DNA of 38,632 nt, taken from positions 1-38,632 of the forward strand of contig NZ_JAMQKB010000025.1 in the NCBI RefSeq assembly GCF_028416575.1, read 5' to 3'. The DNA is from Terrihalobacillus insolitus (GTDB lineage Bacteria; Bacillota; Bacilli; Bacillales; Amphibacillaceae). Shown in pieces: positions 17,522-25,222 of this stretch (its first letter is position 1; each line of letters starts with the position of its first letter). The translations under genes and the position numbers were made by a program. Under the pieces are notes generated by a model, which made no database searches, was not told the DNA's origin, and saw only the letters and a list, made by a program, of their open reading frames with translations.

Positions 17522-19261
17522 TTACGCATTTAATCGTATTTCAAGCTCTTTGAAGTCAAATGTATCTGGATTTACTTCTACGCCAAATAGCTCCTTCGCT
17601 TCTTCGACTGTGTAGTACTCGTTTTTAACATCCTTGGCAACTTGTTCAGCTGGGCGTTTGTATGGATCTCCATATCCCCCACCAGTTGCTGTTCTTAGTT
17701 TAATCACGTCATTCTTTTGTAGTTGATAACGTGGATAAACCCCGTATGGACCGTCTACTTCTCCGGTTGATTTTTCAACGTAAAATTCATTAGGAGAACC
17801 ATCATGTCCACCTTTTGTTCCCCATGGATGGAACTTGTGTCGTCCAAAGGTAACAGTGGCGGCTTGCCCATTCGTCATGGCACGATAAGAGCGGATAACT
17901 CCTTTACCACCGATGTATTCACCAGCACCAGCCCCGTCAATTCGCAAACTATACTCATCAACCATTACTCCATATCGGGTTTCTGCTACTTCGACTGGCA
18001 CGTTATATGTCTCACCATCCGCTACGCAGAATTGTCCACTGGCACCATCTTGTCCGTCGGCGCCACCCCATCCTCCTACAGATGGTTCAACAATTAAGAA
18101 TGGTTCGTCTGTGTCTTGATGTAGACCTGATAGAGTGATAGAGCTAATAGATAGTAAATGTCCTGCTGATAGTCTTTCTGGTAGATATGGTGCTAAGGCT
18201 TTCCAAACTAAATCTAAGCTTCCAACTAATGTTTCAAAATAGTTCGATACTGGCGCTGGGCGTTCCGCTGACATGATAGATTTTGGATCAACAATGACCT
18301 TTAATGGTCGGAAAACCCCATCGTTTACGTCCTGAGTCGGGTTTGTTACAGCCAAGAAAATGGTTCTTACGGCTGAAACAAGGCCTGTATAAGAACAGTT
18401 GACCGGCCCTGGTACTTGTGGGCTACTGCCACGGAAGTCACAAATAAATTCGTCATCCGTTATTGTTACTTCACACTGGATTGGAAAAGGACCGTTACCG
18501 ATACCATCCGTGTCTACGAAATCCTGAGCCTTAAACGTCCCTTTTGGTAGTTTTGCAATCTCTTGTCTAGAAATTCTTTCACCATGTTCCAAATGATAGT
18601 CAATAGAAGATTGGATAATGTCTCTTCCGTATTTTTCACAAAGCTCTTTCACACGTTTTTCACCTGTTTTTAATGCGGCTACTTGTGCCCACATATCCCC
18701 AAGTGATAAATCTGGAAAACGAACATTGGAGCGAATAATTTCCACAAGCCCGTCATTCAACTTGCCTTGATCAAATAACTTGATACAAGGAAATTGTAGT
18801 CCTTCTTGGAAAATATCTGTTGAATCATTCGTAAAGGAACCTGGGTCTTTCCCGCCTACTTCTGTCCAATGGGCCTTATTGGCAGAAAACGCAATGAGTT
18901 CGCCTTCATGGAAGATTGGCATTACCAAACCAACGTCCGATAGATGGGAACCTCCCCCACCGTAAGGATCGTTGATGATGATAATATCGCCATGGTGTAG
19001 GTCGCCTTGTTCTCCATACTTTTCCAGTGTTTCTTTTACCATAAAGGAAAGCATTCCAATAAAACCTGTTACACCATTCCCCTGTGTAAGCAATTGACCT
19101 TTCGCATCAGTTAACCCACTAGCATAATCTAGCACTTCATAAATGATAGGGCTCATCGATGTTTTTGCAAGCGCAATAAACATTTCATCCCCGGTTGCTA
19201 GTAGGGAATCTTTAACGATTTCTAATGTAAATGGATCAATTTTTGTTGTTGCTTGTACCAT
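17522..19261 (-). CDS. hyuB: hydantoinase B / oxoprolinase-family beta subunit
   Basis: A 579-residue HyuB protein. DPFTLEIVKDSLLATGDEM starts the family, IIINDPYGGGGSHLSDVGLV is the conserved loop near residue 100, and GGYGDPYKRPAEQVAKDV ends it. With HyuA it forms an ATP-dependent enzyme that hydrolyses the ring of hydantoins, N-methylhydantoin or 5-oxoproline, or carboxylates ketones in the acetone carboxylase branch. The gene abuts hyuA: the TAA of hyuA is followed directly by this ATG. No acetone carboxylase gamma subunit is present, which favours ring opening. The exact substrate cannot be read from sequence. Confidence 0.9.
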   Translation of the reverse strand: MVQATTKIDPFTLEIVKDSLLATGDEMFIALAKTSMSPIIYEVLDYASGLTDAKGQLLTQGNGVTGFIGMLSFMVKETLEKYGEQGDLHHGDIIIINDPYGGGGSHLSDVGLVMPIFHEGELIAFSANKAHWTEVGGKDPGSFTNDSTDIFQEGLQFPCIKLFDQGKLNDGLVEIIRSNVRFPDLSLGDMWAQVAALKTGEKRVKELCEKYGRDIIQSSIDYHLEHGERISRQEIAKLPKGTFKAQDFVDTDGIGNGPFPIQCEVTITDDEFICDFRGSSPQVPGPVNCSYTGLVSAVRTIFLAVTNPTQDVNDGVFRPLKVIVDPKSIMSAERPAPVSNYFETLVGSLDLVWKALAPYLPERLSAGHLLSISSITLSGLHQDTDEPFLIVEPSVGGWGGADGQDGASGQFCVADGETYNVPVEVAETRYGVMVDEYSLRIDGAGAGEYIGGKGVIRSYRAMTNGQAATVTFGRHKFHPWGTKGGHDGSPNEFYVEKSTGEVDGPYGVYPRYQLQKNDVIKLRTATGGGYGDPYKRPAEQVAKDVKNEYYTVEEAKELFGVEVNPDTFDFKELEIRLNA

Positions 19262-21307
19262 TTAGTTCGCCCCCGTTTCGATAATTAAGTTTCCATACTC
19301 ATCGACGTGTAGTGACTGTCCTTCATAAATCACAGTAACAGCTGCCTTCTCCTCGATAACTGCTGGTCCTTGTACAACTTGTCCTGTAGGTAACAGTTCC
19401 CGTTGATAAACATCTGTTGGAACCCAACCATTTGGATTCTCAAAATACACGTTTCGAGTTTCTTTTTTTGCATCATCAAGTGTACCTTCTCGAGGAACTT
19501 TGTTAATCACTGGTTTTTGAACTTTACCGAACGCTGTTACATGCAAGTTGACAATTTCAATTTGCGCATCTTCTAATTTAAAGGTGTAATTTTGTTCATG
19601 TAGATTATGGAACTTTTCAACAATTTCGTTTACTTCAGCCTCTGTCCAAGCACCGTTCGGAACGGGTACCTTTACAGTATGTTCTTGTCCCACATAGCGC
19701 ATATCAGCAAAACGATTAAATACTACATCCTCTTTGTTAACCGCTTCATTTTCATACTGATGAAGAGCTCCATTTTCGATTTCATTCCACTGATTGTTTA
19801 TTTCACTTATATCTAAATCAGCAATCCTTCTAATAAATGTATTAATATAATCATGACGAAGGTCACTCATTAACATGCCCCAAGCAGAGAAAACAGGGGA
19901 AGCCACAGGAATGACAACTTTTTTCACACCCAATTCCTTTGCAAGAGCTGGAGCATGCATAGATCCTCCACCACCGAAAGCAACTAACGTAAATTCTTGT
20001 GGATTGTGACCTTTTCGGATTGAAATTAATTTTAGGGCATTCAACATATTGGAATTGGCAATTCGAATGATTCCAAGGGCTGCTTCCTCAGCACTCATAT
20101 CAAATTGTTTTGCAATTTTCGTTTCAATGGCATCTTTCACACGGTTTAAATCGACATCATAGTCGAAGTTTTTGGCTGAAAGACGTCCAGTTAATAGATT
20201 CGCATCAGTTGTAGTTGGTTCTGCTCCACCTTGACCATATGCAACCGGTCCTGGCATAGCACCAGCTGATTGTGGACCTACCTTTAGAGAACCAGCGTCG
20301 TCGATCCAAGCAATTGATCCCCCACCATTTCCGATTTCTACAATGTCAACTACTGGTGTTTTGATTGGGTAACCAGCATTCCGATCCGTACGCTCAATGT
20401 AGTAGTCTGTTGATACTTTTACTTCCCCTTTTTCAATAAGAGAGCATTTGGCGGTTGTACCACCAATATCAAATGCGATTATATTTTCTTCACCAATCAT
20501 TTTCCCAAGCACTGCAGACCCATAAATACCTGCAACAGGCCCTGATTCTACCATGTTAATTGGGTTCTCTTTCGCATTTCCAAATGTTGTCGTACCACCA
20601 TTGGATTGCATAATAAAGTTCTTACTTGTCGTGTTTTGTTCAGCAAGCTTATTGTAAAGTTTGTTCACATAAGTAGCTGCTGCTGGTTGTACGTAAGCAT
20701 TTAAAGCTGCCGTATTGGTACGTTCATACTCACGCCATTCTTTCGTTACCTCATAAGAAGCTGTTACTGCAACTTCCGGCCAAAGTTCTTTAATTAGCTT
20801 GATTGTTTCTTTTTCGTGATCGGGGTTTACATAGGAATGAAGGTATGCTACAGCGATAGCTTCAACTTTTTCTTTTTTGAAAAACTCGATTACTTCTTTC
20901 ACTTGGTCCTTATTAAGAGGCGCAAGTGTTTCACCTTTATAGTTCAATCGCTCATCTACTTCTTTTCGTAGAAAACGATCGATAAATGGAGATGGTTTTT
21001 TATAACGAATATTAAAGAGATCAGGTCGGTTTCCACGAGCGATTTCTAATATATCTCTAAACCCTTTTGTCGTGATTAAACCTGTTTTCGCTCCCTTCCG
21101 TTCCGTGAGTGCATTAATAATGACCGTAGTTCCATGAATAAACGTGGAAATGGCCTTTTGGTCTATACCGCTTTTTTCTAAAACGTCAATAACACCTTGT
21201 TCAAAGTTTGGCGGTGTTGTATGACTCTTGGCAACTTCAATTCCACCATTTTTATCGACGTAGACTAAGTCTGTAAATGTTCCTCCAATGTCTGTTGCTA
21301 CTCTCAT
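19262..21307 (-). CDS. hyuA: hydantoinase A / oxoprolinase-family alpha subunit (ATP-binding)
   Basis: A 681-residue HyuA protein. The N-terminal RVATDIGGTFTDLVYVD is the phosphate-binding loop of the ASKHA fold, and a second FDIGGTTAKCSL lies at residues 279-290. FGGGGSMHAPALAKELG near 440 is also conserved. The protein phosphorylates the cyclic amide so that it can be opened with HyuB. Its length is that of separate HyuA subunits, about half of fused 5-oxoprolinases. AAAGGTGG lies just upstream of the ATG. The XRE-cupin regulator ends 48 bases upstream on the same strand. Confidence 0.9.
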   Translation of the reverse strand: MRVATDIGGTFTDLVYVDKNGGIEVAKSHTTPPNFEQGVIDVLEKSGIDQKAISTFIHGTTVIINALTERKGAKTGLITTKGFRDILEIARGNRPDLFNIRYKKPSPFIDRFLRKEVDERLNYKGETLAPLNKDQVKEVIEFFKKEKVEAIAVAYLHSYVNPDHEKETIKLIKELWPEVAVTASYEVTKEWREYERTNTAALNAYVQPAAATYVNKLYNKLAEQNTTSKNFIMQSNGGTTTFGNAKENPINMVESGPVAGIYGSAVLGKMIGEENIIAFDIGGTTAKCSLIEKGEVKVSTDYYIERTDRNAGYPIKTPVVDIVEIGNGGGSIAWIDDAGSLKVGPQSAGAMPGPVAYGQGGAEPTTTDANLLTGRLSAKNFDYDVDLNRVKDAIETKIAKQFDMSAEEAALGIIRIANSNMLNALKLISIRKGHNPQEFTLVAFGGGGSMHAPALAKELGVKKVVIPVASPVFSAWGMLMSDLRHDYINTFIRRIADLDISEINNQWNEIENGALHQYENEAVNKEDVVFNRFADMRYVGQEHTVKVPVPNGAWTEAEVNEIVEKFHNLHEQNYTFKLEDAQIEIVNLHVTAFGKVQKPVINKVPREGTLDDAKKETRNVYFENPNGWVPTDVYQRELLPTGQVVQGPAVIEEKAAVTVIYEGQSLHVDEYGNLIIETGAN

Positions 21308-21355
21308 TTACTTTCCACCTTTCCCTTTGTAAAAAATAATATATAAATTCACCCA

Positions 21356-21898
21356 TTAAAAAATAACGGGTGTTAAAACACAAAGTAATATTGTTTCTTC
21401 TGAAGTGGGATTTTCCCATTGGTGGACTTTTTCAGATGGGAAATGAATAGAATCTCCCTCATTTAACACATATTCTTTATTCTCAATTCTGAAAATGACC
21501 GTGCCCTTCAACACGTAATACAGTTCCTCGCCTGGGTGACTAAATTGTTGTTCATCTTTTTGTTTAGGAACTAACGTGATTTTTAACGGTTCCAATCGGC
21601 GATCTGGAAATTTTCCAGCCAAGCGAATATGTGTAGTTTCAGCCCCTTCAACTTTAAATGGCTTTTGGCTCCCCTTTTTAACTGCATAGTTATGGTTTTC
21701 CGTGTCCTCAAAAAAGTATGACATGGATACATTAAAAGCATCTGCTATTTTTTTAAAAGATGTAATTGCAAGAGAAGAAGATCCTCTTTCTATTTGTGAT
21801 AAAAAACTAACAGACAAGTTCGTTTTTTCACTTAAATCTTTTAGAGTCATTCCTTGTTCTAATCTTAGGTTTTTAATTTTCTTGTAGATATGCTCCAT
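21356..21898 (-). CDS. XRE-family regulator with C-terminal cupin domain
   Basis: A 180-residue regulator. An XRE helix-turn-helix occupies about residues 1-63 (MTLKDLSEKTNLSVSFLSQI and the recognition helix region), and a cupin_2 domain occupies about 110-178 (QFSHPGEELYYVLKG, FPSEKVHQWENPT). Such proteins usually sense a small molecule through the cupin barrel. It heads the hyu operon and is the obvious candidate regulator. The frame is open to 21961, but the ATG at 21898 is followed by the family start MEHIYKKIKNLRLEQG and has AAGGACTGGG upstream. An inverted repeat TACAGTA-N21-TACTGTA lies 37-71 bases upstream. Confidence 0.87.
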   Translation of the reverse strand: MEHIYKKIKNLRLEQGMTLKDLSEKTNLSVSFLSQIERGSSSLAITSFKKIADAFNVSMSYFFEDTENHNYAVKKGSQKPFKVEGAETTHIRLAGKFPDRRLEPLKITLVPKQKDEQQFSHPGEELYYVLKGTVIFRIENKEYVLNEGDSIHFPSEKVHQWENPTSEETILLCVLTPVIF

Positions 21899-21934
21899 TG
21901 TACCCAGTCCTTTTACGATATTTATGAAATTTAT

Positions 21935-21969
21935 TACAGTAGTTACATATATATTCCACATATACTGTA
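21935..21969 (-). promoter_or_regulatory. possible operator of the XRE-cupin regulator
   Basis: TACAGTA (21935-21941) and TACTGTA (21963-21969) form an inverted repeat with 21 bases between the arms, in the promoter region of the regulator. AT-rich -10-like sequences occur nearby on the minus strand. The assignment rests only on position and symmetry. Confidence 0.35.
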
Positions 21970-22046
21970 TTTATTTTGATAATACCATAATATTTTATGA
22001 ATTGAAAGAAAATTTTTAATTAAATGATTTGTTAGATTTCCAGTTC

Positions 22047-22219
22047 CTAACACAACCGTTTAATCTTTTTGTTAAGAAACGTTTTACAGATGAAAGGTAC
22101 CGTTTCATCTTCATTTTTCCAAAAACAAGTACTACTACAAGAAGGACAAACTAAAAGCCCATCACCAAATGGTAATGAGCTAAAGAAGACAAGATCTTCA
22201 ATTTTAACTGCACCGTAAA
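22047..22219 (-). pseudogene. remnant of an unrecognised gene with a CPSC motif
   Basis: An open minus-strand stretch reads WWVYGAVKIEDLVFFSSLPF, then GDGLLVCPSCSSTCFWKNED, and ends IKRLC before TAG at 22047. The C-x2-C pair suggests a zinc-binding or DNA-modifying protein, but I cannot name it. A stop lies immediately upstream in the same frame, so only a C-terminal piece remains. Confidence 0.35.
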
Positions 22220-22320
22220 CCCACCATCAACCGACAAACTATCTATATTCCCCCTCATAAAGGAAGATCATCACTAGACATAAACAATAAAGCTTGGCTA
22301 TAGAGTGTTTTTCTTATGCT

Positions 22321-22461
22321 AATTCTTATCACTACACCTATTCAACAAATTATAAAACAGAAGAAAGTATAGAGGGTTATACAGTCCAAAAGGGTCTGTC
22401 CAATTATGAGGAAGTAAAGCATTATGATGAGCCTGTATTGAGTGTTAAATATATTATATAA
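22321..22461 (+). pseudogene. remnant of an unrecognised gene (C-terminal piece)
   Basis: About 46 codons in one frame read NSYHYTYSTNYKTEESIEGY and continue to DEPVLSVKYII before TAA. The composition looks like a genuine protein end, but no start codon or ribosome site is present. No family is recognised. It points away from the remnant at 22047, so at least two genes were lost here. Confidence 0.3.
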
Positions 22462-22463
22462 AG

Positions 22464-22485
22464 GGGAGCATATAGAAATGCTCCC
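22464..22485 (-). terminator. terminator of the DUF5348 gene
   Basis: GGGAGCAT and ATGCTCCC form a perfect 8-bp stem with a 6-base loop. On the minus strand the stem is followed by CCTTTATAT, ten bases after the stop codon of the DUF5348 gene. Confidence 0.65.
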
Positions 22486-22494
22486 TAGGATTAA

Positions 22495-22707
22495 TTAAAT
22501 ATTAATTTTATAGACTTCCTTAGGTTCCAAATTGAATTTTACACCGTATCTTCCTAATAAGAGATACCATTGATTAGATAATTCTATACGACATGGAATA
22601 CTCTTACCATCTTCGAGGTAAAGGTCAAATGACTCACCGCAATATAACCCCATTTCTTGGCTCTCTTGAATCACTACCCATGAATCTAATTCCTCGTTAT
22701 ATTTCAT
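22495..22707 (-). CDS. DUF5348-domain protein
   Basis: A 70-residue protein starting MKYNEELDSWVVIQESQEMG and containing GESFDLYLEDGKSIPCRIEL and WYLLLGRYGVKFNL. This is the DUF5348 pattern, a small mostly beta domain of unknown function that is common near mobile elements in Firmicutes. An upstream ATG at 22728 would add seven residues and overlaps the stop of the transposase remnant; ATG 22707 matches the usual family start, though its ribosome site is poor. A terminator follows. The gene lies in a stretch of broken genes and may be a passenger of a former mobile element. Confidence 0.65.
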   Translation of the reverse strand: MKYNEELDSWVVIQESQEMGLYCGESFDLYLEDGKSIPCRIELSNQWYLLLGRYGVKFNLEPKEVYKINI

Positions 22708-22724
22708 ATTCAACCATTTTTCCC

Positions 22725-23033
22725 TCATGACAACAGATAATTTAAAGTAAAGGATCGCCCTGATTTTACTAATTTGCTAGCCACTTTAATAATCCGTGTG
22801 CGAATCGTCTCTATTTGCATGTTCTTTTGTTTCTCTGGAAAACAAAGTGTGCGCAGCCAATTCGTTAGGTTATACGCTAACAAACTTAACATCATCTTTG
22901 CCTCATTTACTTGGAAAGAATGGCTATTCATTTTATCGAAATAGAAACCATTCTTGGCTTCCTTGATGTAATTATCCATCGTCCCTCTTTTTTGGTAAGT
23001 AAGGACGATATCTTTAGGAGAAAAGGCATCTAC
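22725..23033 (-). pseudogene. IS1380-family transposase, C-terminal fragment
   Basis: The open frame reads VDAFSPKDIVLTYQKRGTMD and continues NYIKEAKNGFYFDKMNSHSF and MMLSLLAYNLTNWLRTL, the C-terminal DDE region of IS1380 transposases. The conserved YQKRG-MDNYIKEAK segment contains the catalytic glutamate. Everything upstream of VDAF is lost, replaced by an unrelated frame, and the last residues look altered. The element cannot move. Confidence 0.8.
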
Positions 23034-23257
23034 TTAATTCGTTTGATATAAACTGCTTCCCGCCTTCTTTCATAGGAAGAGTAAGCATGCAAGCATGCCT
23101 GCATAATGAGTTGGAGCGGTGTTTTTTGATGAAAAGCTTGTGAGTTGGCTATACGATAGGCGGAATAATCAAAGTGTGTAGCTGGTGCTCTAGGTATAGC
23201 TCCTACAAATGAATCTTTCTTTTTTAGATCATTTTCTATTTGGCACCGAGAGATTAC
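23030..23257 (-). pseudogene. unrecognised coding remnant adjoining the IS1380 fragment
   Basis: Seventy-five open codons on the minus strand read ENDLKKKDSFVGAIPRAPAT, then HFDYSAYRIANSQAFHQKTP and LQLIMQACLHAYSSYERRRE. Composition and length suggest real coding sequence, but there is no start codon with a ribosome site and I do not recognise the family. It stops at the edge of the IS1380 fragment, so it is probably a gene cut by that element. Confidence 0.35.
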
Positions 23258-23426
23258 TCAAGCTGTCAACGTTTTTAACAAATGAGGAAGAGGGTCACCT
23301 TAACGGAGAGGGATATTTTTGTAGCAGTTTTCTCCAAAAATATCTAGGAGTGTAAAAGAAAACTAAATTTCAGAATCATCTTACAAAAATATTCTAAATT
23401 ATATTAATTTTTTACCAATTTAGAGT

Positions 23427-23432
23427 TATAAT
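23427..23432 (+). promoter_or_regulatory. -10 element upstream of the DUF3870 gene
   Basis: A perfect TATAAT lies 50 bases before the ATG at 23482. The -35 region 17 bases upstream is poor (TTAATT), so the promoter is weak or needs an activator. Confidence 0.4.
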
Positions 23433-23481
23433 AAATTATTACCATTAGAAAAAACATCAAAGTAGGGAGTTGGGGGATTTT

Positions 23482-23811
23482 ATGGGAATTCGCAACACAG
23501 TTATTTGTACTGGCTACTCTAAGTTACCAGATGGTATGGCTGCCAAGAACTTATATGGTGTAATGGGAGTGGGGTTAGAAGTTGATCCAAATACAGATAA
23601 TATAATAAATGCCTCTTGTACTTTTATCACCAATATGTGCAATGATTTTATTAAGGAAATCTTTGAGGGTCATAATCTTAATGAAGGTATTGATGCACCT
23701 ATTGAAATTTTTGAAAAAAGATATTTTGGTTTAGGAAAGAAGGCTATCATATCGGCGATGAGAGATGCTTATAACCAATTTTCTATTTATAAATCAATGC
23801 AAGAAAATTAA
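23482..23811 (+). CDS. DUF3870-domain protein
   Basis: A 109-residue protein starting MGIRNTVICTGYSKLPDGMA and containing GVMGVGLEVDPNTDNIINAS and EKRYFGLGKKAIISAMRDAY. This is the DUF3870 pattern; the family has no known function. The ATG at 23482 has GGGAG and GGGGG upstream; the frame extends four codons to a TTG. It lies on the same strand as the following transport operon but is separated from it by a promoter and a terminator, so it is probably transcribed alone. Location between two catabolic operons suggests an accessory role in them. Confidence 0.75.
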   Translation: MGIRNTVICTGYSKLPDGMAAKNLYGVMGVGLEVDPNTDNIINASCTFITNMCNDFIKEIFEGHNLNEGIDAPIEIFEKRYFGLGKKAIISAMRDAYNQFSIYKSMQEN

Positions 23812-23828
23812 AATATTTTTGAAAAGTC

Positions 23829-23857
23829 TTGACTTTATTAACGTAATTATGTAAATT
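23829..23857 (+). promoter_or_regulatory. sigma-A promoter of the M24/ABC transporter operon
   Basis: TTGACT (23829-23834) and TAAATT (23852-23857) are separated by exactly 17 bases. Transcription would start near 23864, giving a leader of about 230 bases before the M24 gene. Confidence 0.5.
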
Positions 23858-23942
23858 AATCAGTATATTAAGAAAATAATAAATGGCTCTCAATTTAGTA
23901 AGCAACACTTTTACTTAAAAAATAGAACATAATCAGTTTGCC

Positions 23943-24048
23943 TATACGTCTGTGGCTAAGCAGCCCTTAGTCATATGCGGGTATAAAAACCAAGCTGACC
24001 AAGAAAGACTCTGTTATTAGAGTTGTTTCGAGGTGGCTTGGTTTTTTG
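23943..24048 (+). promoter_or_regulatory. structured leader with intrinsic terminator (attenuator candidate)
   Basis: Between promoter and first gene the RNA can form a closed domain: TATAC (23943-23947) with GTATA (23981-23985), enclosing GGCTAAG (23954-23960) with CTTAGTC (23966-23972). The loop between the two stems is asymmetric. Immediately after comes a long terminator: AACCAAGC (23988-23995) pairs with GCTTGGTT (24036-24043) and is followed by TTTTG, with a nested ACTCT/AGAGT hairpin. The order promoter, folded domain, terminator, ribosome site is that of a riboswitch or attenuator, but no known class was recognised. A plain terminator for the DUF3870 gene is the alternative. Confidence 0.5.
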
Positions 24049-24097
24049 TTTCTATTTTTGACATAAAAAATAGCAGTAAAAGGAGAAACGGGAAAAT

Positions 24098-25201
24098 ATG
24101 AAACTATTCAAAAACAGGTTAGAACAGTGCAAGAGTGCTATTGAAACAAAACAAATTAATAGTATTATCGTCACCTCAAAGGCTAATTTGCAATATCTTT
24201 TAGGGGTTGAACTGGAGACGGGTGAAAGAATGACAGCATTACTCATCGCGCCTGATCAGACAGCCAAACTATTCATTCATGAAATGTTTATAGAAAAATT
24301 AGGGGATGTGGATGATCATGATATTACAGTAATTCCATACCCTGATGCTTTAAATCCAATTGATACTTTAACAACTCATTTAAGTCAAACCCATACATTG
24401 AGTGTGGATCAAAATTGGCCAAGCCATTTTTTAATACGGTTGATGAGTCATTGTCCAGAATTGTCCATTTATGCGAGTGATATTGTTGAAAAACTTAGGG
24501 AAATAAAGGATAGACAAGAAATCAATGCGCTTCGTCAATCTTCTCGAATAGCAGATGCTGTTATGCGTCAAATCAAACAACTGCAACGTTTACCGACAAC
24601 CGAAAAAATGATTTCAGAAAATATTAGAGATTTCTTCGATGAGAATGGTGTAGAGGAACTTGCTTTTCATCCCATTGTGGGTATTGGAAAAAATAGTGCC
24701 AATCCACATCATACATCAAGCAACAAGAATAGCGACCCAAATCAGCCAATCATGTTAGATTTCGGAGGAGTGTATAACCAATATTGCTCTGATGTGACTA
24801 GGATGACGTATTTTGGTAGAACAAATCTAGAATATGAAGAAATCTATAAAATCGTGAGAGAAATGCAATTACAGGCACTCGACATGATCAAACCAGGGAT
24901 TAGTTTTTCCGAAATTGATTTATCCATTAGAGCTGGTTTTAGAAAATGGAACTACGATAATTACTTTATTCATAGAACAGGTCATGGAATAGGGTTGGAA
25001 GCTCATGAAGGACCGTTTATTCATCAGAACAACCATGACGAAGTGAAAGAAGGGATGGTTCTTACTATAGAACCTGGTTTGTATTTACCTAATCAATTTG
25101 GTGTGAGAATTGAAGATGTTGTTATGGTTACCAATCAAGGCTGTGAGGTCTTAAATCAATGCTCTAAAGACTTACACTACTTGGATGTATCATATGCATA
25201 A
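24098..25201 (+). CDS. M24-family (aminopeptidase P/creatinase fold) hydrolase 2
   Basis: A 367-residue protein with an N-terminal creatinase-type domain (about 1-130) and a complete M24 site: D221 (LDFGG), D232 (CSDVTRM), H296 (TGHGIG), E325 (TIEPG) and E339 (RIEDV). It is similar in length and plan to the M24 hydrolase at 14608. As first gene of an operon with a peptide-type importer, an AstE/AspA-like deacylase and an aminotransferase, it may cleave an imported Xaa-Pro-type or cyclic substrate. Ectoine hydrolase also has this fold. The start has AAAGGAGA upstream, directly after the leader terminator. The substrate-binding protein begins about 20 bases downstream. Confidence 0.9.
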   Translation: MKLFKNRLEQCKSAIETKQINSIIVTSKANLQYLLGVELETGERMTALLIAPDQTAKLFIHEMFIEKLGDVDDHDITVIPYPDALNPIDTLTTHLSQTHTLSVDQNWPSHFLIRLMSHCPELSIYASDIVEKLREIKDRQEINALRQSSRIADAVMRQIKQLQRLPTTEKMISENIRDFFDENGVEELAFHPIVGIGKNSANPHHTSSNKNSDPNQPIMLDFGGVYNQYCSDVTRMTYFGRTNLEYEEIYKIVREMQLQALDMIKPGISFSEIDLSIRAGFRKWNYDNYFIHRTGHGIGLEAHEGPFIHQNNHDEVKEGMVLTIEPGLYLPNQFGVRIEDVVMVTNQGCEVLNQCSKDLHYLDVSYA

Positions 25202-25222
25202 AAAATGAGAGGGGAAATGGGT

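Noticed and set aside
17522..21307. HyuA/HyuB as acetone carboxylase
   Set aside because: No gamma subunit is present, and an NCS1 cyclic-amide permease is in the operon.
23312..23344. GATATTTTTG/CAAAAATATC hairpin as a terminator
   Set aside because: AT-rich stem without a following T-run and without a gene ending at it; function not supported.
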